Of a DNA stretch of 64,000 nt, positions 59,045-64,000 are shown one piece after another. The notes below the pieces were generated by a model. The model saw nothing but the letters and a program-made list of their open reading frames with translations, was not told the DNA's origin and did not search any database. Numbering within the stretch: the first letter of the stretch is position 1; each line of letters starts with the position of its first letter. The position numbers and the translations under genes are program-made. Origin of the DNA: Botrimarina mediterranea (GTDB lineage Bacteria; Planctomycetota; Planctomycetia; Pirellulales; Lacipirellulaceae); assembly GCF_007753265.1 (NCBI RefSeq), contig NZ_CP036349.1, positions 768,363 to 832,362 on the forward strand, written 5' to 3'.

Positions 59045-59567
59045 CACACTCTCGGATACGATCAACGCGTTACGAATTACGCGCATCGTAATCGAAAGGC
59101 GCCGCTCGACGAGGGGGGCCGAGTGCGAACGTCGCGGGTTCACAACAGTTGGTTGGATCCCCGGGCAGGGACGAATCCGCACTTAGCCCCTCTCGTCAAA
59201 CGGCGCCCGAGAGCGTGACTTGAGGTGCTGTTTACCTTATCGAGCTTACTGGGACCGGACTTCCGTTTAGGGAAATAGAATTCCTAAAATAGTATTTGGC
59301 GGCTGGCCCTGCAGAATGCATCCTTCCCAATCTTCCTCTGCGGTCGCTGGCGCGTCTTGCCCATTCGTCGCAACCTTTCTTTTCGTGCCAACCCTGCCGT
59401 TCTGCAGACAGTGCGATTTTGGGAATTAATTTTCCAAATCCAGTAGTCTAAGACGATCTGCAAGCATCGCTTGGTTACGCAAGCCAAGTCAGAGGGTCGT
59501 AAGGCCGTGAGGGGCTACGCTCACGGCTGCGTAGCTTGGCATTCCGCACTGCGAGGGGTTGGAAATC
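59045..59567. other. Gene-free stretch between LuxR and PilZ genes
   Basis: About 520 bases (or 380 if the longest LuxR start is used). I see no repeat, terminator or convincing short gene; a small minus-strand frame at 59284-59487 lacks a ribosome site. Confidence 0.4.
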
Positions 59568-60260
59568 GTGCATGACGACATGAGCGCACTGCTAGCTAGC
59601 TGGGACAAGGAGATCGACTTTCTATGTGGAGTCGGTCCTACCACGGACCCCCGACCTGAATTGACACCCACCTGCATGCTGAGTGCGTGTCTAACCTGCC
59701 ATTGCGACCTTTCTGAGTTGCCAGCCCCCAAAGGAGGCGAATGGGCCAGCGATACGTCGTGTCCCGGGTGCGGACGTTGGTACTTCGTGATGGGTCGACC
59801 CCAACCTTCTTCTTTGGATTGCCACGCAGGAAGTGGCTCCGAAGCCGATCGGGAGCCTAGCGGTTCGAAGAAGAACTCCCTCCGCAACTTCGGTCGGGAA
59901 GTATTGGAGGAGCTACTCGGACCTGCGTGCGTCAAGAGAGAGCGTCGCGAGTGGGCTCGCTATCCGATGTCTGCGCCCGTCGTTGGAGTTCCCCTGGACG
60001 CCGACGGCCGACCCATTTGTGAAGCTATCGCACTGACACTGCTGAACATCTCTGAAGGCGGCCTCAGTGCTATGGCGCGTCAAGCCATCCCAGGAAATGC
60101 GATCGTCATTGACTTTGCATCTGCAGGTTGTCCGAGCTTCCAGAAAATCGGTCGTATCTGCTGGTGTGAAACGGCCCACGGCATTACGAAGTTTGGATGC
60201 GAGTTCAGGGACCCCAGTTCCCTAACCGAAACGCGAACCGGGGTCGATTCGACTCCATAA
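59568..60260 (+). CDS. Zinc-ribbon PilZ protein, copy 2
   Basis: A 230-residue paralogue of the island protein at 54701. GTG at 59568 is chosen because GAGGGG lies nine bases upstream; ATG at 59580 is the alternative. The helical start SALLASWDKEIDFLCGVG, the zinc ribbon (CLTCHCDLSE, then CPGCGRWYF) and the PilZ domain (RREWARYPMSAPVVGV; LLNISEGGLSAM; HGITKFGCEF) appear in the same order. It should bind cyclic di-GMP. A GGDEF-EAL protein is encoded 1.8 kb away. Confidence 0.85.
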   Translation: MHDDMSALLASWDKEIDFLCGVGPTTDPRPELTPTCMLSACLTCHCDLSELPAPKGGEWASDTSCPGCGRWYFVMGRPQPSSLDCHAGSGSEADREPSGSKKNSLRNFGREVLEELLGPACVKRERREWARYPMSAPVVGVPLDADGRPICEAIALTLLNISEGGLSAMARQAIPGNAIVIDFASAGCPSFQKIGRICWCETAHGITKFGCEFRDPSSLTETRTGVDSTP

Positions 60261-60409
60261 CGGCGGGTGGCTGGGGTCGCAGCGTAGCGAAGCCCCCAGT
60301 GAATCACCAGCACGTCGCCCACTCGACTGCCGCAGGGGGCTCCGGCTAGCGCCTATAAGCGCAGCCACCCTAGATGCCACCCTCAATTGGCGGGCTGTGT
60401 TCCGGCGCC

Positions 60410-60434
60410 ACCCGCGGCTAGCGCCGACGGCTCA
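60410..60434 (+). repeat. 25-bp palindromic repeat, copy 3
   Basis: ACCCGCGGCTAGCGCCGACG then GCTCA; its end overlaps the last codon of the oxidoreductase gene by three bases. Confidence 0.8.
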
Positions 60435-61403
60435 TGGGGCCGCTGGCGCAACAGCAATCGCGATTTTTCCTCGGACGCCGTTGTTGGGCGTCTCCAACTG
60501 GGTGTGGGCGAGCGGGATGTCGGCGAGGGGATAGACGGCGCCGACGTGGGGCCGCAGCTGACCGCGTTCTACCAGCGTGCTCAACTCATCGAGCTTGCCG
60601 CGGTTTTGTCTTGTGAAGACGAAGTGATAACTCGCGTTCTTGCCCCAGGCTTGGATGACGTTCTGTGGCTGGGCGATGTCCACGATCGTGACGACGCGGC
60701 CGAGCTGGGCGAGCGCGTCGGGGCTGCGGGACAAGGCGTCGCCGCCGATGGTGTCGAACACGACGTCCACTCCGCGGCCGCCCGTTTCGCGGAGGATGGC
60801 GTCGACGTAGTCCTCCTTTCGGTAGTCGATGACCCCATCGGCGCCTAAGCTTTGTGCGAACTCAAAGTTGGCTTCGCGGACGGTCGTGTACACCCTGGCG
60901 CCGATGGCTTTTGCGAGCTGGATCGCGACATGCCCGACGCCTCCCGCGCCGCCGTGGATAAGAACGCTCTCCCCCACTCTCAATCCGGCACGCACCACCA
61001 ACGCTTCCCACGCCGTCCCGCCCACCAAGGGCACGCATGCCGCCTCGAGGTGGCTGAGCGTGGGCGGCTTCTTGCCGACGATGCTCTCGGCAGCCACGTG
61101 GTACTCGGCGTAACTTCCCGGCCCGGCAAAGATTTGCGGCGTGTACCAGACTTCATCTCCGGGAGAGAACGTTGTCACCCCCGGCCCGACGGCTTCGACA
61201 ACGCCCGAGACGTCGTGTCCGGTGATGGCCGGCAGCGGCACGAAGTCGGCGTAGTCCCCACGTCGGACTTGGTAGTCCAACGGGTTGATGGAGGTTGCGT
61301 GGACGCGGACCAAGACTTCTCCCGCGGCCGGCGAAGGCTGGGGCGCGTCGCAGAGCTCGAACGACTCGGGGCCGCCGAAGGATCGGAGCATCATCGCTTT
61401 CAT
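60432..61403 (-). CDS. Quinone-oxidoreductase-like MDR enzyme (zinc-free alcohol dehydrogenase family)
   Basis: A 323-residue medium-chain dehydrogenase/reductase. The ATG at 61403 starts the GroES-like domain ([53 protein letters not shown]). The Rossmann domain reads [21 protein letters not shown], whose A-G-G-V-G binds NADPH. Structural-zinc cysteines are absent, as in QOR proteins. [17 protein letters not shown]-like sequence (here [17 protein letters not shown]) follows. It probably reduces quinones or enones. The palindromic repeat copy 3 starts at its 3' end. Confidence 0.88.
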   Translation of the reverse strand: MKAMMLRSFGGPESFELCDAPQPSPAAGEVLVRVHATSINPLDYQVRRGDYADFVPLPAITGHDVSGVVEAVGPGVTTFSPGDEVWYTPQIFAGPGSYAEYHVAAESIVGKKPPTLSHLEAACVPLVGGTAWEALVVRAGLRVGESVLIHGGAGGVGHVAIQLAKAIGARVYTTVREANFEFAQSLGADGVIDYRKEDYVDAILRETGGRGVDVVFDTIGGDALSRSPDALAQLGRVVTIVDIAQPQNVIQAWGKNASYHFVFTRQNRGKLDELSTLVERGQLRPHVGAVYPLADIPLAHTQLETPNNGVRGKIAIAVAPAAP

Positions 61404-61532
61404 CGCGGGTCCTCGTTTCGATGGAAATTCGATACGAAGGATTATAGAGAATCGATGCCGATCGGATTCGTACGAAGCCGACGCCGGGCGCTGCACGCGC
61501 CGCCCTTGCTAGGCGGCCCGTGTGCCGGGTTC

Positions 61533-61557
61533 ACCCGCGGCTAGCGCCGACGGCTCA
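61533..61557 (+). repeat. 25-bp palindromic repeat, copy 4
   Basis: Same 25 bases; preceded by GGCGGCCCGTGTGCCGGGTT, a flank shared with copy 5. Confidence 0.85.
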
Positions 61558-61579
61558 ATGGGGCGTTGCCCCTCGCTTC

Positions 61580-62029
61580 TTAGGCCCGCGTGGTCGCTAG
61601 TGTCGGGGCGAGCTCTTCTACTAGCTGCTTGTCGAAGCACGCCAGTAGAAAGGCGAGCGTTTGATCCGCGCCAAATCGCTCGATTGGGAGGCCAGGCTCG
61701 TAGCCGTGGGCGGAAAGGACCTCGGGTTCGACGTCGTCGATTCCCCGTAACGCCATCCAGTCGTCGGCGAAGAGCGGCTCGCTGACGCGTTCGTCACGCC
61801 GCGTCACGATTTCGGCGTGTCGCGGGTCTCGGCTGATACGCGATAGGCAAGTCTCGACGGCGCCGCCGACGCCTTCCAGCACTTGATAGAAGTACCCGTC
61901 GAGGAATAGCAGCCCGCCCGTCAGGCCCGCTTGGCTATTGCGGTTGTACGAGACGCGGATGATGTCGAGGGCGTCGCGCATGCCGAGGCCGGCGGTCGCC
62001 TTGCTGCTATAAAGAACTCGTCGCAACAT
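61580..62029 (-). CDS. BLUF-domain blue-light sensor
   Basis: A 149-residue protein. It starts MLRRVLYSSKATAGLG, with Tyr7 and the strand typical of BLUF proteins. The FAD-binding helix follows with DIIRVSYNRNSQAGLTGGLL (conserved Asn residues). FLDGYFYQVLEGVGGAVETC carries the conserved Gln that flips its hydrogen bond on blue light. DWMALRG, near 95, ends the core (Trp and Met). It has no output domain. Its ATG lies 23 bases inside the end of the GGDEF-EAL gene, so the two are co-translated, and light control of the partner is the obvious guess. Confidence 0.9.
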   Translation of the reverse strand: MLRRVLYSSKATAGLGMRDALDIIRVSYNRNSQAGLTGGLLFLDGYFYQVLEGVGGAVETCLSRISRDPRHAEIVTRRDERVSEPLFADDWMALRGIDDVEPEVLSAHGYEPGLPIERFGADQTLAFLLACFDKQLVEELAPTLATTRA

Positions 62030-63389
62030 GGTCGGCCCTCCGAGACTGATCGTGTGCTTGTGCCAATGAAGGGTCGCCGATGAGTTCGAGCAGGGCGTCG
62101 ACCTCCAGCGGTTTGCTGAGGTAATAGCCCTGGATCTGGGTGCAGCCGGCGTCGCGCACCGCATTGAGTTCTTCGATGGTCTCGACGCCCTCGGCCGTGG
62201 TCGAGACGTCGAGGCTGACCCCGAGCGCCGCGATCATCTTCACGAGCGCTTGCCCCTCGGGATTCGCCTGCGCGCCACTGACGAACGAGCGGTCGATCTT
62301 GATCTTGTCGAACGGGAAACGCCGCAGGTAGTTGATCGACGAATAGCCGGTGCCGAAGTCGTCCAGCGCGATCGTGACGCCCTGCGAGCGGACCTCTTGG
62401 AGCATCGCCAGGGCGAGGTCGCCGTTGGAGAGCAGCACACTCTCGGTGATCTCGAGCTCGAGGCGTGAGGGCGACAGTCCGCTCTCTTGCAGCGCGGACT
62501 GCACGACGCCGACGAAGTCGCGCGACTTGAGCTGCAGTGGCGAGACGTTCACCGCGACACGGAGTGGTTCCGACCACGAGGCGGCGTCGAGACACGCGCG
62601 ATGCAGCGCCCATTGGCCGATCGCCCCGATCAGGCCGGCTTCTTCGGCGACCGGGATGAAGTCGGCCGGAGAGACACGCCCCAACTTGGGATGACGCCAG
62701 CGGATCAACGCTTCAACGGCAATGATCCGCCCCGTCTCGATCTGGAGAACGGGCTGGTAGAGCAATTGAAACTCGTCACGCACCAGCGCCCGGCGTAGGT
62801 CCTTTTCGAGCTCGCGGCGTGAGTCGATGACGGCAAGCATCGTCGGCTCGAAGTATCGCACCACATTCCCGCCGTCTCGCCGGGCGTGCTGCGCCGCGAG
62901 CTGTGAGTAGCGGGTCAGTTGAGTTGCTTCCGAGGCGTCGTATGGCGAAAGCGCGACGCCGACGCTGACGCCCAGGTGGATCACCTGCGAATCGATCAAG
63001 TAGGGCTCGGTTAACGAGCTGATGATGCGGCGGGCAAGACCGCGCGAACCGCTGGGCTGCGGCCCGCTGTATTGGAAAACGCCAAACTCGTCGCCGCTGA
63101 GCCGCCCGACTAGCTCGCCGCGGTCGGCCAGCGCCGTGAGCCGTTTCGCCACTTGGGCCAAGACCCGGTCACCGACTTCGAGACCGAATGCCTCATTGAC
63201 GGCGCGGAACGCGTTGAGTCCGAGCGTGAGCAGTCCGCACTCGGTCTCGGTCATCGAATTCGCGTGGACGAGCTCGTTGAACTCGTTGCGGTTGACGAGC
63301 CCCGTTAAAGAATCGACGCCGTGCGTCGCGCCGGAGCTAGGGATGACGCCCGACGGGGACGGAGTTATCGCAGCGAAATCTGCAGGCAT
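62007..63389 (-). CDS. GGDEF-EAL cyclic di-GMP turnover protein
   Basis: Shown from the ATG at 63389 (460 residues), since 40 further residues from an ATG at 63509 are Ser/Arg-rich and unlike a domain. GGDEF part: DSLTGLVNRNEFNELV and the signature RLSGDEFGVFQ, in which the first Gly is Ser. EAL part: AVEALIRWRHP, LELEITESVLL, ALDDFGTGYSS and DRSFVSG, with the acidic and Lys residues needed for phosphodiesterase activity present. The degenerate G suggests weak or regulatory cyclase activity. No membrane segment or sensor is in the protein itself; the overlapping BLUF gene may supply the input. Confidence 0.92.
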   Translation of the reverse strand: MPADFAAITPSPSGVIPSSGATHGVDSLTGLVNRNEFNELVHANSMTETECGLLTLGLNAFRAVNEAFGLEVGDRVLAQVAKRLTALADRGELVGRLSGDEFGVFQYSGPQPSGSRGLARRIISSLTEPYLIDSQVIHLGVSVGVALSPYDASEATQLTRYSQLAAQHARRDGGNVVRYFEPTMLAVIDSRRELEKDLRRALVRDEFQLLYQPVLQIETGRIIAVEALIRWRHPKLGRVSPADFIPVAEEAGLIGAIGQWALHRACLDAASWSEPLRVAVNVSPLQLKSRDFVGVVQSALQESGLSPSRLELEITESVLLSNGDLALAMLQEVRSQGVTIALDDFGTGYSSINYLRRFPFDKIKIDRSFVSGAQANPEGQALVKMIAALGVSLDVSTTAEGVETIEELNAVRDAGCTQIQGYYLSKPLEVDALLELIGDPSLAQAHDQSRRADHVATSSL

Positions 63390-63611
63390 CGACAAAGGCG
63401 GTCGCAAGCGGAGAGTTGTGCAGGGGGCGAATGACGACACGCTTTCGCCGCACAAGCTTAGTTCCGCCCGCGGCGGAAGCCTCTGAGAATCGGCAACCCG
63501 CAAGGCCATTCAACGGGGGCGACTCTGATGGGAGCGACCCCGCCGCTACCGCCGATCGTTCCCGCCACGCGGTGTGCCCGCTCTCGTTAGGCGGACCGTG
63601 TTGCCGGGGTC

Positions 63612-63636
63612 ACCCGCGGCTAGCGCCGTCGGCTCA
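63612..63636 (+). repeat. 25-bp palindromic repeat, copy 5
   Basis: One mismatch to copy 4 (GCCGTCGG for GCCGACGG). The 20 bases before it resemble those before copy 4. Confidence 0.85.
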
Positions 63637-63947
63637 CTTTTTTAGCCTCATGCTACCCCGTCGGCTGCCAGCTCCGGCGGGACTGGAAAACAAGGGGTTT
63701 TCTGGGATGTCCTCTGTGGGCCCCAAAAAGGGGCCTTTAGCGGGTTTTCTCGGCGAGGTGGGCAAGCAGTCGAGGGGAGGCGCAAGGCGAGCCAGAAGGG
63801 CCCGTTTTGGCGATCTGAACGCATGTCCATGGCGACCGCCTCGGTCGGTCGCCGTCAGAGCGCGATTCGGGGACTTCGGCGCGCGGGCGACAGCACGGTT
63901 GGCCGGACCGCCAAACTCCCCTCAACCCCTGGCCCCTCGCTTACGCC

Positions 63948-63972
63948 GCCCGCGGCTAGCGCCGACGGCTCA
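63948..63972 (+). repeat. 25-bp palindromic repeat, copy 6
   Basis: GCCCGCGGCTAGCGCCGACG then GCTCA; differs from copy 3 only at the first base. Confidence 0.85.
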
Positions 63973-64000
63973 CGGCGAACGCGGCTGCGATAAGCGCGGT

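Larger units (their letters stand above)
63390..64000. other. Intergenic right end of the window
   Basis: No gene supported in about 490-610 bases. It contains repeat copies 5 and 6, and a perfect hairpin GGCCCC-AAAAA-GGGGCC at 63719-63735. Short frames here have no family or ribosome site. Confidence 0.5.

Overview
The window looks like chromosomal DNA of a planctomycete, most likely order Pirellulales (Lacipirellulaceae-like). The grounds are: GC-rich coding DNA; several exported proteins ending in a PEP-CTERM tail (V-P-E-P, hydrophobic helix, R-R-R) with dockerin-like D-x-N-x-D-G repeats; paired type I signal peptidases, one very long; Gram-negative outer-membrane genes (lptB, lpxD, lpxI); and large intergenic palindromes. 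No exosortase, rRNA operon or CRISPR array was seen. All assignments come from reading sequence and motifs; no database search was run.

Layout. 1-18.6 kb is host backbone: a transposase fragment, tRNA-Val, PEP-CTERM proteins including a GH25 muramidase, galE, two signal peptidases, lptB, a J-domain protein, lpxD, lpxI, a sigma-54 activator, two small basic proteins and a C25-like peptidase. At 18,597 a tRNA-Gly(CCC) marks an integration hotspot. Its last 44 bases recur exactly at 33,584 and in diverged form at 56,108, which splits the next 37.5 kb into two tandem integrated elements. Each starts with a tyrosine integrase next to its left att site.

Element 1 (about 18.67-33.63 kb) is visibly less GC-rich. 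It carries an integrase and excisionase-like protein, a frameshifted subtilisin with PEP-CTERM tail, two HNH-AP2 endonuclease paralogues, a 2-kb origin-like non-coding stretch, a sigma-factor-like protein, a primase-polymerase/helicase, a run of tightly packed unknown small genes and a collagen-like fibre protein. No capsid, portal or large terminase was recognised, so it looks like a self-replicating integrative element or phage satellite rather than a complete prophage.

Element 2 (about 33.63-56.15 kb) is GC-rich. It carries an integrase, a DUF1580-like HTH protein, a TOPRIM/DUF3987 replication protein, a NERD nuclease divergent from an MmeI-type restriction-modification enzyme, a retropepsin-like protein, a terminase-small-subunit-like HTH protein, a PEP-CTERM protein, and a full SOS mutasome (imuA-imuB-dnaE2) followed by an SRAP/YedK protein. 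A zinc-ribbon PilZ protein and a decayed stretch precede the right att site.

56.2-64 kb returns to host-like DNA: an ADP/ATP-carrier-like transporter, a RAYT transposase framed by a perfect 36-bp inverted repeat, a LuxR regulator, a second PilZ paralogue, a quinone-oxidoreductase-like enzyme, and a GGDEF-EAL protein overlapping a BLUF photoreceptor. Six copies of a 25-bp palindromic repeat lie between these genes.
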